Positions 1 to 12,600 are shown, counted from the first letter of the stretch. The stretch: DNA of 64,000 nt from Pyronema omphalodes (GCA_024516155.1 JAJJXM010000023.1:186001-250000), one strand, 5' to 3'. Program-made: numbers and translations. Notes: generated from the letters alone by a model not told the origin.

Positions 1-1141
1 AGCTCATAGGTGGGGTTGTTGTTGTAAGGCTTTGAGGGGTCAAGTCCATTGAGAGATCCGGAGGCAACAAAAACACGTCCATCGGCAAGAGTCTGAGCGG
101 AGGCATACCACCTCTTAGTATCCAACTTGTTCCCGGGTTCTCGCCAGGACTGTCCGTCGAGACCCTTGTTGGTCGAAGATCTGCTGAGGTAACGCAAGCC
201 GTCGAATCCGTCGGACACTGTGGGGTCGAGCCACGAAAGAGGTCCATTACCACCGATAGTTAACATGTCACCATTTGCCAAGAAGGTACCTCCGCAACAA
301 AACGGGTTTGTCTGTAGGACGTTAGTACACATAATTTCGGTTACATGCATTATTTATCGTAGGGCGTCATACCTTTACAGACAAGGGTACCACTTTGTTT
401 GTCATAGGATCATACTCACTGGAGTATGCGTATCTTCCATTCGGCAATTTTAGCTGGGTATAGTTCTATTTTAAGTCAGTATTTCACACTGTGTAGATAT
501 TTATTAATCTGTAGTGCTTTACCTCTACTTTATCCAAGAAGAAAACCTTTCCATTCTGCATCAGAGCAGCATGCATTGCGGGAACTCCTGACATACCCAC
601 GATATCGAATTTTCCTCCATTCGTGATCGGGGCAGGTGCAGGCCCCGGTGCTGGCGCAGGACCAGGTGCACTGGTACAAGGTCCTGACTGACATCCCTTT
701 CCACAATGATCCGAAGTGTTACCGCACCATCCATATGGCGAGCAACACTCTCCTCTATCCCATCCTACACATGTGGTTCCTCCGTTTTGGGCTCCACATG
801 TTCCGTCTTTGGTTGGAACTCCTTCTCTCTTTCCGAGGAAGGGGCCGGGTCTGAATATGGCGTCTGCGGATCGTCGCTCTGGTGGGGTGACTCTTGTGCT
901 ACGGTATTTACACCTATATTGGGGTTAGTATTCATCGATTATTATAACCCATTCAAGTCACTCAATTCAACGGGGAATCGAGTCAATTCAGCAGAACTTA
1001 CAATCCGTTAACACACGCTTGCCCGGTAAAGCATTGGTCCACACTCTTAGGACACTCAATGTATGGGGCTGGGAATTTAATGTTTGCCTGCACACCCAGA
1101 AGTAAAGAGGAGAGGACTAAAATGGTTGTTGAGGAAACCAT
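1..1141 (-). CDS. Glyoxal oxidase (AA5-type copper radical oxidase) with N-terminal chitin-binding domain, 5' part
   Basis: Secreted copper radical oxidase that would oxidise aldehydes such as glyoxal to acids with release of H2O2. Four exons are visible on the minus strand: 1002-1141, 523-913, 373-453 and 1-311; the gene continues off the left edge. The start at 1141 opens a clear signal peptide ([19 protein letters not shown]). A hevein-like chitin-binding module follows ([13 protein letters not shown], then [10 protein letters not shown] and CGKGC), then a Pro/Ala linker ([14 protein letters not shown]). The oxidase domain then begins with [19 protein letters not shown] and shows family signatures: [47 protein letters not shown] and [18 protein letters not shown]. 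The last two blocks are very characteristic of fungal glyoxal oxidases. The catalytic C-terminal part, including the later copper ligands, lies outside the window. Fusion to a chitin-binding module suggests action at the fungal wall or another chitin surface (inference). Confidence 0.93.
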
Positions 1142-4100
1142 CTTTCAAAATTAGAAAGCCCACAAAATTGTCTAACAAAAGACTTCCGGCCGAGGACAAG
1201 AGAGTGCCGAGGGAGTAGGTGGGGAGAGAAGTGATGGAGGGACCCTTGATAGAGGTGAGTCGTGGTTAAAAACAAAAAAGAACCAACGGCAGGGTGGAAC
1301 GTCGATATATAAACCGCACAAACGCCGGGTCTTTGTTAAGCTAAGCTGAATTTTTGGACCTGCAACGGGGTACATAGAAAGCCGCGGCTGGGCGCCGTGC
1401 TGTGACAAGCCAATTCTACGTGTTACGGTCGACGAATCAATTCACCGTCCTACTCCTGTTCCCTCTACCGCCCTATGTTTTTCGGGAATTTACTATAGGT
1501 AGCGCAAAATCTAGCGATGGCATTTGTACCACATAGCCAATGTGGCGCGTGTCGTACCTGAGCGACTTAACACAGAAAGACGCAGTTCTAACGGGAAGCA
1601 GGGGTTTTACAGAATCGGGGCCTGAGGGAACTGTGGGAACCATGCCTATTCGCTGAAACCCCCGTTGGTGATGCTCTTTGCAGATATTCAACAACATAAA
1701 TCTCATTAATATGTCGACCCCCGAGGCATCATAACCCGGCTTTTTTCCTTTGGATCCGAAAGATCCGTATGACACTCCCTGAATCTATTCCAATCTATGT
1801 GTTCTACAGCCTGAATTGATCCATCACTACGCCGTTCACTAGAGCAGTCATCCTGTCTACAACAAATCACAACAACACCGCAAAATAACACAGCCAGAAT
1901 CAGATGAGCGGATGCGGGCGGTTCCGGTAATACGGGACTGGAGCTTGGAAATTCTCTAATTACTGCTTGGTCGGAGAGCCCTAAACACACGATTTGCCAG
2001 CGAATGCACACCCCACAAACGTGTCCATCTCTCTAGAGGGGATGATTGCCGCTTCGTGTGTATCGTGAGGTCGGTGAACCAATAAAGTTCGTAGTGTATG
2101 TTTCTATTTACAGGTATTTGTACGAAACTAGTGAATAGTTAGTAAGTCAAAGCTAGCGAAGTCGGCGGCAAATGCAAGGACCATGACGCATCTAAATTAA
2201 TCCTTGTTCATGATCGCGATATGGTTGATCTTCAAGTGGATTTTCTAAAACTCCTCATCAACGAAAGCTTAGGGCAAGCTAAGCACAGTAACGGTTACCT
2301 CAAACAACCTACGATCTATGGTTGATAGTCCTGTGTAAGTATACCGAACTGACATGTACACAATGTGCACCGCCGCTAGGAATAGGAAACGGATAGCCAC
2401 CGTGGTTTTTTCGAGATGACAGGCAACCCACAGGAAATCTGCACAGTAGTAGCAGGTATATATTGAGTTGCGCGTCCCAACCGCAAAGCGGCGTAAAGCA
2501 TATGCATAAGGTATCTTGCATGCGCTGGATAGTCAGGACAATTTGGATAGATAAATTTTGTCTTGGATTGGCAGGTCCAGAGGTCGTCATCATTTATCCC
2601 AACCGCAGAAATATTGCTCTGGAGAAAGATGCATAACGGAATCAGCGGATGCAGGTAAGGAAAAGGGGTCGCATAAAAGCTTGGTATGAAGCCGTTCTGC
2701 CATCCGTGCGATGTGAGACGTCAATCAAGCGAAGTGAAAGACTGCGAAGCCTGTGAGGCGTGCAACGCGGAGTATGCGACTCCAAACAAATCGAATCAAA
2801 GAAAGTCTGTAGATTTCGGCAAGGCTGGCATCCCCAGGAACAAAAGAGTTGTGTCGATTAGATCCTGAAATTTCGGCAAACAGAACTCACTATTTTCTTT
2901 ATGAAAATGGCTGTGCCATGACCGCCAAACCTTCGCCCTGTCAGAACTCAACCTTAATCTCATACATCCAGTCAAGATGGCCGTTTCAAAATGTTGATTA
3001 AACTTTTCCTAGGGTTCCTAATACCCGAATCAGCTTATGTTGACGTAGCTGGTGTACTTATTGAGTCACTGTGGCACTCGATATATTGAATTTCAAAGCC
3101 TTCAGGAAAGCCCATCGTAGGACTCAGTTAAGATTACCAAACGACGTACATAGGGACTCAAGTAACAGTTCACCTAAAAGTTTGAAAGCTGTAATACAGT
3201 TTATCGCATGGAGCACCGAACTGGCTAATGGAACGGAAGGTCATGATCAAGACCAATGCCGTTTCCCCGGATGGTAACGGATGTATACTGTAGAACTCTG
3301 TTGGTTGCCTAGAACCCTATCAGGAAATCTTATCGGGAACCGGTTGTAGGACATTACAGGGGGTATATAAACTTTGTGTTAACGAGTCTAGATCCATTCG
3401 GGAATCCTAGGAAGTTCTTCGGAAACTCTAGGAAGAAACGTGTGTAACCTCGTCACGAACCTTAGTTGTCTCCTGAGATCATCTGATATCAATATCCAGC
3501 TAAATATCCTGTTTTCCTCTTTGCCATTTTTCGTTCATGACATGTCCTGAGTGAGGCCTCTCGGTTGACTCCTAAAAGATCAGGGTCTTTCTTCATCTAC
3601 AGGTGGGTATCATAGATCCGGAATTTGTGTCAAAGTGAGGAATGGCTTTCGAGCATCCAGAAAGAGAGGTGCCTAGTACTACTTAACAACACGTAAGTAC
3701 ATGCCTAGGGTACTCTTTGTTGGTCTTTATCCAATATATAGCTCCCTGTTTGAGCCCAGTTGCACTTTCTTATGCGGTGTTTCGCGACTTCATCTCGCAT
3801 ACAACATTTGTATCGAAGATTAATAATCAACATTTCCGAGTCTCAGACGGAGTAAGTTTGTTAGTAATATTTATGTCATGCATCATGTCGGATATTAGTA
3901 TTGGGATAACTTTGATATAAGACGTTGTGCTTTCCGAACAGAGAATTCAATCTCCGTTGTGCTGTCTAGACTGAGACCGCCGCGTTGCAGTGCTGCCTTG
4001 ATGATGAGTCTTTGAGGCATAGATTTAACCCAATAGAATATATTGTTTTCACGGAGAGTACAGTCCTGGTTAAATCCAAGCATTAGTGCTGTGTTGCTAT

Positions 4101-4687
4101 GCAATTTGTTGTCGAAGCTGATGTCTTGATTGCTATATCAAGCTGTCATCGCAGAATACAGAACCTATTTTGAGTATTTAAGAAAACTCCGTTACCTATA
4201 AATCATGAGCTGTGATAAGGAAATTTGTTCTAGCCTTTAGCGTAAAATACCGGAACAAATACGGAGCGAGAAAAGGCGCGTTGCATCTCGGGGAATGTTG
4301 CGGTTGTTAAGACCTAAACCCTAAGCTTCAGTTAGTGTGGTAACTTCTCGTCAATTTCGTGCAGCAAGTCGTGCAACCTAGCGGGTTGATCAATCCCACA
4401 CGAGTCGAGCCAAGGCGGTAGGTATCCTAGCTGGGCTGAGGGTTGCAGATCAATTGCGAAAGTATTCGACAGTGCAAAAGCTATCAGTATGTAACCGGTA
4501 TGTGATGTGGCCAAAAGACTGTGATGTGGACATGAGACAGTGAGAAGTGGAGGTGGAAGTGGAGGTAGTAGAATTGCAGGAAGTATGAGGACAAGATCGA
4601 GAGTAGAGAGAAGAAGAGGGAAGAAAATTAACTAAGAATAGGGAAGCGAAGCTAAGTAATCATGAAGAAGCAAAAGTAAAAATATGA
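1142..4687. other. Intergenic, no recognisable gene
   Basis: The first part is the promoter of the glyoxal oxidase gene on the minus strand. The remainder has ordinary base composition and complexity. Open frames are all short (about 100 codons or fewer) and none resembles a known family. A purine-rich GGAGGTGGAAGTGGAGG-like patch lies near 4540-4570. I see no transposon termini here. Confidence 0.6.
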
Positions 4688-4768
4688 CGACGTCGACAGG
4701 ACTCGAACCTGCGCACGCGAACGTAAGAGATTTCTAATCTCTCTCCTTAACCACTCGGACACAACGCC
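4688..4768 (-). tRNA. tRNA-Ser (anticodon AGA)
   Basis: Reading the minus strand, a complete class II tRNA is visible: acceptor stem GGCGTTG pairing with CGACGTC (two G-U pairs), discriminator G as expected for serine, and a D arm with GAGTGGTTAAGG. The anticodon stem is AGAGA/TCTCT with loop TTAGAAA (anticodon AGA), the short variable arm is ACG-TTCG-CGT, and the T arm is GCAGG-TTCGAGT-CCTGT. There is no intron. Length is 81 nt before CCA addition. Confidence 0.96.
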
Positions 4769-4921
4769 TTATTATACTACATGAGCAAATATAGCCCTTA
4801 CAATAAAATTATCTAACACTTGCCAATCAGGTTTGACCCTGCATTCCCGGGCTCACTGTGATGCTCTTGCTTGTGGCACCGAGTGCATTTTCAAAAGTCA
4901 GCGATGAGTATCTCTGCATAC

Positions 4922-5135
4922 TAAAGGACTTCCCATCGCTCTATAGTAACGAACGGGAGAGCCTATTTCACCACAAAAAAACCTTTTTCAATCGAACGCG
5001 AATAGAACACTAGGATAGACAGGGTGTGGGGGGCCGGTAACTACCCTCCTGTCTATTCGGATTTTCTATTGCTATCGCATGGGTGAAGTTGGGGTTGTTC
5101 TATCCACCCAGAATATAGCGATGGGAAGTCCTTTA
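4922..5135. mobile_element. Short inverted-repeat element (MITE-like), 210 bp, TA-flanked
   Basis: The ends form a terminal inverted repeat of about 22-24 bp: AAGGACTTCCCATCGCT at 4924 and its reverse complement ending at 5133, with one mismatch before the arms diverge. Both ends are immediately flanked by TA (4922-4923 and 5134-5135), the target duplication of Tc1/mariner-type elements. Inside is a second inverted pair, GGATAGACAGG near 5012 and CCTGTCTATTC near 5050. There is no coding capacity. Classification as a mariner-derived MITE is inference from TIR plus TA; no second copy is in the window. Confidence 0.75.
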
Positions 5136-6704
5136 CTTACACTTTCAAACGTGCCATTTTCTATTAAACATCGATTGGAATTTACATGATGTCGACAATA
5201 GATAGTTGGGGAGAGCAGGGGGGGGGGGGGGGGGGGGCAGAAAATGCCCTTACGGGTGGGCGTTGCGGGCGAGCGACACCATGTTTTCACTCGAATTCAT
5301 GCATCGCTATATATAGTAGATTTTGATTCAAAACAAGCTTTCCCGAGCCTTTATCGAGAAGTTTCAGGTACTTCTCGACAACTAAGGAGTATTCTTCTCT
5401 AGTTATTACTATGCCATTGACCACCAGGAGGCCGCCCGGGTGCCGAAAACACTATGTGCGATATAATTATGGGTATTTTGAAATGCATATTTGTTTGTAC
5501 GCATTCCTCAGGGGAAAGCCATCATACTGGCTGTCATTGAGATAATATATTCTTTGATTGCTATTAAGTGCAGTGCTGTAAATGCATCGTGTACATTCTA
5601 GCATACTCTTATATATAAAGGTCTGAACTACCAGAAAGCGTCACCCAAAAGAGCAATTTTAAGAATGTTTCAGATGACGATTTTGATACACGTATCGTCC
5701 AGTTTTGCTTTATTTTCTTCAAAAAGTAACAGTACCGAAATTTAGTCCAACAACTTACATCATCCATCACTCGCCAGTTTACAGATTGCACTATGTTTTG
5801 GGATTACCCAACTAGTTTTGCCAGAAAAACACCTAAACCATTGTAAAGAAACCTTAGCTCTGTTTATTTGTATAAATACGACGCTAGTGCTATTGAAAAT
5901 TATTATAAAAATAAAGCGAGTGGCTAAAAAATACGAGAAACATGGGGAAAGAATTAACCTCACATTTTGAAACAAATATAAATAGGGGTTTAATTCCCGT
6001 AGAAAGCAAGATTGAAGGATGTTGATTGGAATCTACTGCAATGATCAGAGACTAGAAAATGTGATGGCAGTTGATGACGCCGGAATAGCAATCAAGTTAG
6101 GAAGGCAGAATTACGGAAAGCCTAGTTTTCACTTATCCCCAAACAATATTCTGTCTATGAGGACTTTGTCCAGTAGTTACCTTGACTAAAAAACAATGCA
6201 TAGCCGTGGAGAAACTAAAACGGAAAACATGGGAGGTGTTAGATCAAGCTGTGAAGTAGGCACACTCGAAACATTTATAAGATATAGAAGGTTGTATATA
6301 CCGTATATGTACCACGATATGAGACAGTTCAGTTGGACGGAGGCTTTGGTGCTTAAGGGCCGAGGGTTTAGAAAGTGAGTGCCAGAAGATGATCGTCAGA
6401 GTGCTTTTTACGACGATCTAAGTTCCCAAGGATAATCGCACAGAACAGAAGCGAGGAAGGTGGGCGCTCAACTACCATGTACGAGTATATATCCCCCGTC
6501 GCTTATCATGATATCTTCCCTGTATGTTTCTGTTTCTTCTTCTGTTGTCTGTTTTTCCTCTTTTCATACTTTGTCTGCTTTTCGTTGCCAGCTCTTGAAT
6601 TTTTGAAATTTGTTATTGGAGATATTCTCTAAATATCCATATTCAAAAACCTGATTCACTAATGTCACCGTGCTCATACATAATTCCATCGTCGGTTTAA
6701 TTTG
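5136..6704. other. Intergenic, no gene; homopolymer and small hairpin
   Basis: No coding sequence recognised. It contains a run of 20 G at 5218-5237 and a small perfect hairpin at 5354-5378 (stem TCGAGAAGT/ACTTCTCGA, 7-nt loop). Otherwise the DNA is ordinary, becoming AT-rich. Confidence 0.6.
5218..5237. repeat. Poly-G tract (20 G)
   Basis: Uninterrupted run of about 20 guanines. Length in the assembly may be unreliable because long homopolymers are error-prone. Confidence 0.85.
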
Positions 6705-7513
6705 TCAATAATCAGACCTCCCAACCGTATAGCCAGTTTACCGGATAAAATCGTAAACCAGGTAAACTGAACTAACAATTCACCGTTAGTTGGTGCAGTT
6801 TTGGTGTCTCGGATACACAGTTGGTTCAGTTTTGAGGGGTCCATGGAACCAGGTAACTGCAGTGCACTGATTAAACCGGACTCAATAAATACAAACCAGT
6901 TTAACCGCATCAGGAACCAGTGTATGCAGGAATAAATAATTTATTCAACCTCGTTTAAACCCACCGGTGGCTGAGCCTGCCAGTATCTCAACCCTCCTCA
7001 ATCTATCAGCTTCCGGTTACCAGGTTTCCCAACCTCTACAAAATAGCGGTAAACATGCTCTCAGTTCCCCCGTTGACCGCCGAGTCTGAACTGCTGTTTC
7101 CCGAATGCAAGCGGATCATTATATTGGACCACTATTCGATACAGGTAGATGCAGGCAGATGCTCTGGAGGCCATGGAGGGACTCACGAGCTTCAATGGTA
7201 GGTGTAAGTTGTAATTAATTTCTGGGGGCTCAATTAGGATAGAATTTTGCTATTTATACACTGAATAATATTTATTGCCCCTTCATAAACCAGTTCCTCC
7301 CTCTGGACAAACCAGTTTTTGCAGTTTTAAACAGTTCACCTGGTTTGCCAAGCCTTGCATTCGGTTAACTGGTTTTCGCAGTTTAACCAGTTTACAATAC
7401 TGACAGTAAACTAAACTGGGTCGCCGTACAGTTCTCATATTCAAACAGTCCGTACAGTCTGTTTTGGTCGCCATTTTAAACTGGTTTGTACGACTGGGAG
7501 GTCTGTCAATAAT
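6705..7513. mobile_element. Decayed hAT-superfamily transposon, 793 bp with 8-bp target duplications
   Basis: The element spans 6713-7505 and is flanked by identical 8-bp direct repeats TCAATAAT (6705-6712 and 7506-7513), the duplication length of hAT elements. The ends are inverted repeats beginning CAGACCTCCCA; similarity continues more loosely (CGTA.A..CCAGTTTA) for about 30 bp. Subterminal regions on both sides are filled with degenerate copies of an AACCAGTTTA-like motif in both orientations, as expected for transposase binding sites in this superfamily. The middle contains a broken remnant of the hAT dimerisation domain. The whole is far shorter than an autonomous hAT (usually over 2 kb), so it is an internally deleted, non-autonomous relic. 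Confidence 0.88.
7034..7199 (+). pseudogene. Relic of hAT transposase C-terminal dimerisation domain
   Basis: One frame reads LYKIAVNMLSVPPLTAESE then LLFPECKRIIILDHYSIQ. This matches the hAT C-terminal dimerisation signature, in which a short helix ending in Leu-Ser-(Ile/Val)-Pro is followed by (S/T)AE.ER.FS and then Asp-(Arg/His)-(Tyr/Arg). About ten codons later a different frame continues with DALEAMEGLTSF, which fits the next conserved block of the family (DALEA.E.L.SW). A small duplication (GATGCAG then GCAGATGC) near 7150 explains the frame change. No N-terminal BED finger or catalytic core remains. It lies inside the element with hAT ends and 8-bp target duplications, which makes the assignment mutually consistent. 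Confidence 0.72.
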
Positions 7514-9610
7514 CCTCTGCAAGCCGTGTTGGGCTTAAGTTCTTGATGTCTGTATAGAGTATCAGGTATTATGGTTTCCGGTTGGCTCTTGATATACCAA
7601 ACATTTAAAAGATTATATTCTTCTCGTTTGTTAGCTTCTTTCTCCGTATTTATTTTGTTTATATAATGCACCGATTTTTGTAATATCACTCGTGTGGAAT
7701 AAACCGAGTGACACGGCATGATTGAACATATTGGGCCAAAATTATGCTCTTTGCCCAACTCTGCTATTTGCTTGTAAAACTTTATACAAAAACCCAGTAT
7801 AGATATTGGAATTGATTGAGTTATCACAAATATTTGAACACTCGCAAGTTGTACACGTCAAGTTTACCCGCCCACCAAGTCGTCGTGTTAATTACTGATC
7901 AGAGCCTCAGACTGTTAACCGCCGTCTATCTCTGAATGAAAATTTAATTATGCATTTAATGTAATACAATAAAATCGGCTTGTTCTTAGATATTTAACTA
8001 ATTTGGAAAGGATTCTTTTTGGACACTTGCTATTCTAATAATAATGAGTTCTAGAGTATGAATGATCGGATGAACAAGAACTGGATGATACCTCATGACT
8101 CTCTTGCGCCAGCTTTGTAATGAGATGATGAAACCGAATGAACAATGAGCTACGATTAGAGATGATGTTTACAGTTGTTGGGTTGCAAAGACAAAGGGGT
8201 CGCGGCCCCTTTTAGTTAGAATGGAACGAATAATGTAGTCAATGTTTTCTCACAATGGACCATGCTCTACCCAACAGAATATACCTACGGGAAGCCCTGC
8301 ATTAAAACCTCACATTGTGATATAATTTCTCTGATATAGGGAGCTAGCACATCGTATGTCACCATTGAGCAGGTCACTACTAATTCACAGATATATTTTA
8401 GGACTTAAACTTTTACTCACGGGGGTCCAGGTCCGGGCCCCAATCCCTTCCACCTCAGGGCCCATAAAAGCTAGGCAAAAAGGCGAATAAGTACCAAGAG
8501 TCTTCACAGACCAGAAATATTAGGCACATTGAACAGCAATAATTCTTCGTTCGCGGCAGTAATTACCGACGACGCAAAGGCGTTCGGCTTTACACATCTG
8601 AATCAATCTCGGTGACCATGATACTACAGTATGTCCGAACCAATTTCGAGACAAGTCGCAATCCAAGACATCGTACGTTACGCTATTGATAAAGTACATA
8701 TGGTTGGAATAATTGAATTTTACCTTCCTCATCTCTGCAGCTTTAAATTAGTGTAGGATTAGTTTGCTCCCTTGTCGTCGATCATCCGCAACTAGAGGAA
8801 ACGGGTTTAATTCAGCAAACAAACAGAATACAGATGTATGCGAACGCATGTCCTTGTTTATTTCGGTTAGAGACAGACGGGTAATGTTGCCGTTTCTTCT
8901 TTCTTCTTAAACTGTATATCGGTGTTTGCGATAAGCTGGTCAAAGGTACGTGGAGGATCCGGCTTTTGATGTAAGGAATTTGAATTGCGGACATAGCAAC
9001 AAGCTCATGAAGATCATGGCCGTGCGTAAACAGGTGCTTGTCTGAGCCGGGCATTCGGTATGTCTGTATGTCTTTCTTTTCCACCATATAACTCGGACTT
9101 CTCCTGAGCGTCGGGGTTCCTTCTCCTGCCCCACATAGTTTGCCGACATCCGGTATCGGGAAGCCCCAAGAGGAAGTAAAGTTCACTCCTTCCCTCGTCA
9201 GCTTCGCTTATTCTCCGCGGAAGGTAAATCAGTAGATTACTTTCCAAATGTCTAAGTTTCCGCTGCTATATAAGCGAGGAATTTATGATTTGGCGCGCCG
9301 AGAATCTAATCCGTTTGTTGATCGTTATTTACTTACAGTAGTGGAGATTAAGAATCACTACAACACTATTTTACTTACAATTTATCTCCGTCTTAAATAC
9401 CGATATCCTTTAATAATTACCTCAAAGCCATATTAAACTGTCTTCTCTCTGAGAAAGTCAATATTATAAAACTTCGGAGGCGGCGCAGAACCCCGACATT
9501 CTGCAGCTGTGAGTATCACGCCAGAGCCTGAAGACCCTGCGGGAACTATGCAACCTTAAATGGGGAAGTAATCCTTTACTCCGGAAATCAATTGATTTCT
9601 TTGTAATTCT

Positions 9611-9671
9611 GCGGGATTGTGGCCGGGTGGACGGACGCCGTGTGAGCGTCCGGCCTATCTCAGGATCCCGC
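9611..9671. other. Compact inverted-repeat fold (61 nt)
   Basis: A 7-bp outer stem GCGGGAT/ATCCCGC encloses an inner stem in which GGCCGG...ACGC pairs with GCGTCCGGCC around a 7-nt loop. The 7-bp outer stem recalls a tRNA acceptor, but there is no T arm or box B, so it is not a tRNA. Function unknown; it could be a chance GC-rich hairpin. Confidence 0.35.
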
Positions 9672-12600
9672 GCGGCCACGTGGAACTCACCAAAAATCAC
9701 CCGTTATTAGGGTTAGGGCTATGTTTCTTGTTTCGGGGCAACGACGGAAGATCCCAGAGCCCAGCCAAGGAGTCAGTTATCAATTCTCTAAGGAATCTAA
9801 AAAGCCTGGTTTGATGGTATGATGAAGCCAGAAGTTATACTTCCGTTGCCTAAGCTTTAGAAACTGGTGTATAAGGTTAATTGTGGTCAAAAGTGGTGGG
9901 GGGCACTTTCGCGTTGCAACAACCGTGTCATCCACTCCATAGCGAGATGGAAAATTATGAATTGAATAATCATCACTGCCTATAGTTTCCTGCATAGTTT
10001 CGCGTACCATTAGCTATACTTTATTGTAGTGGAATCAGTAGATGGCATTATGAGGTTGTCGCGATCGTGACTATATTGCGAAAGAGTGTTCAATACTTTT
10101 ACCCACAGCCTGGTATTTCTGGGATCAGGTTATCGTTATCGGGCGTCTGCGTTATCGTTACTCTGGGATACGGAGGAGACCAGAAGGCAGTTGATCTCCT
10201 CGCCTCCGGAGTCCGCCCCAGTTCGGATCCCCGCTAAACGATGGTATGTACTAAGAACTAGCCGAAGACATTTTACGGCATCGGCGAAAGTTGAAACTGA
10301 ACTGAACTTAGGCTTCCGCCGCTCACCGCTTTAGCGAACAGCAGCGCGCACCCTAAGGACAGAACAAGGCTCGAGCAGCGCCGCGCAGCAATTTCGCTCG
10401 GGGAAAAGCTTCCACTTCGGTTCAAGTAAACTTTTTAGATTCAACGGAATTTTCGCTATTGGTCCACGGGGAACGTTCCGGTAAATCATGTGAGGACTGC
10501 GTGTCGATCGTGCGCATAGATTTCTAAGGCTTCATAAGATGTACTAGTGAAAGAAGCGAGTTTCTAGTGTCTTTTCGTGACTAAAGGCCTTCCACTGGGA
10601 TGGTTCCGAGTGAGGAGGAGTGAATAAGAGGCCGCTCGAAAGCTGAATTGGATTATGGTTAGGTTTGCACGAAAGAATCCACAATTTTAATTCAGGCTTA
10701 CACTTTACCATTGATATCAGAGCATCTAGCCATATAGTACAGCAAAAGGAGAAATCAATCCCGTGTTTTGGAATTTTTAATAGGTGTCGTTGTCCCATAA
10801 ACTCGCGCCAAGTATCATCCGTTTTGGGTGATAGACGGACCTAATCGGGTAAGACCTAGCCTTCCGTTGCCTAATTTGCATATCAACAGACATTAAACTA
10901 GTGTCTTAGCCATCCATGATTACTTAGCCATTAGGGCTGTGGCAGGGTTCATGCACGTGATTCATACACATTTAAACCTTAATGGGAATATCGCTTACTG
11001 TGGTAATTAACATTTTTGCTTTCTAGGCGCTTCGCGCTTCATTACCCGGTCTTAGCGCTGTTCTAAAACAGTCAAGTGGCTGGCCAGAGCAAATGACCCA
11101 CACCTCTACGGTCCAAGTTGACGTCCCCAATTATATCGCCCCACACAGTGCGCACCCACGATGTGTCATGACAAATACTTCCGGTGTGTCCAGGCCATAG
11201 TGAATCATGAAGAACCCAGGACGCCCGCCGTTGGCCCGTTATCGGAATATTTTTTGACATTTTTGACAGGAAGCTGCGGAGTTTCGTTGACAAAAAAAGG
11301 GCTGAAGACTCACGTACCCACTCTTTTTTCCAGAATTTACTTATGGATGAGTGGGGGGAATGGCCGAAGAACTAGGCAGGGACCTATCTCTAATCCAACC
11401 AAAGGAACCCTCGCTCTCGCTCTGCTTAGGATACTTAGAAAGATGGGGGCTTTGGGTGCCTTTTGGGTGCTTTGGGCTGCAGATCCACCACCACCACAAC
11501 CACAACCACCACCACCCTCCCCATTCCGACCCGTCGATGACAGAGCTATAGATCTTGGTGTCCTTGCGACATGTCTCGGCCATTTCGTGCCGAAGAATAT
11601 GATTTAGATGGTAGTTATTTGAAAGCGGGTTTTTGCTTAAGGTAAGATGATGGCTAATGTCATGCGAAGTAAAGAAATAATTACAGTTGTTGTTATGTTA
11701 TGATGATAAATAAAAGGAAAAGAAGAGCCGTAAAATTGATTTCGCCCCCATTTCCTCGCCGACCATCCGAACAGCCTTGCGTAGTGTACACTATACATAC
11801 ACTGTACGCCCTATGCATCCCACCATATGTCCCACAGGCATGCAGATTCGCAGCATCTCCACAAGGAAAGCCGCTTCCCATCCCACGCCGCTATCGTGCC
11901 GAGATCCACGACCCTAGGCGTTCCTCCCCTCCCGAATCCCGAACTACCCCCAAAAAGTGTGCTGTCAGCACTAGGTGTGTGGGCACGTTCCCTCTTTCTG
12001 TCCCAAATCAATTACAGTAACATATTCTGCATCGAGATTCTCCTAGAGTTCTTCTGATGCCCTTCTGAGGCTTCTTACGGAACTATAGTGATGGATAGGA
12101 ACCGAGTGCGGGTTTTTTGTTGGTTAGTTACAGCGGAGCAAAAGACAAGTCTGGCGAACCAACAGGCCGGTTCAAACTCAACTCGGCACGCAGTGCAGCG
12201 GGATAGGCAGCAGGGCAGGCTTATCTAGCGACGTAGTATTTTACGAGCTGAGTTGTGAATTGGTAGTGCTTGAGTTTCATGGCATGATATGGCCATAATT
12301 CCCATGTTTATGTGTCAGTGCTTGGTGGTTGCGTCTCACTTAGTTCCCGGAGTTGACGATTGGATTACAAAACCACATATGTAGAGTTATCTGTCTTGGT
12401 ACAGTTTGTATATCTAACATTGACGATCATAAACACCAACGCGAGGATCTCATCCGGCTCCAAACTTTCACTTCACGCCATCTAGGATTGCCTGTCTTCG
12501 GTGTTGAGCACACCGGAGCTGCTGTGAGATACCCGAAGATTTAAGGAACAGAGGATAACATAAGGCTTGCAACCGAAATAATTGTTTCGAGTAAAAAATC

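Noticed and set aside
8194..8213. Short perfect hairpin AAAGGGG-CCCCTTT
   Set aside because: Stem of about 7-8 bp with small loop is expected by chance; no flanking signal to give it meaning.
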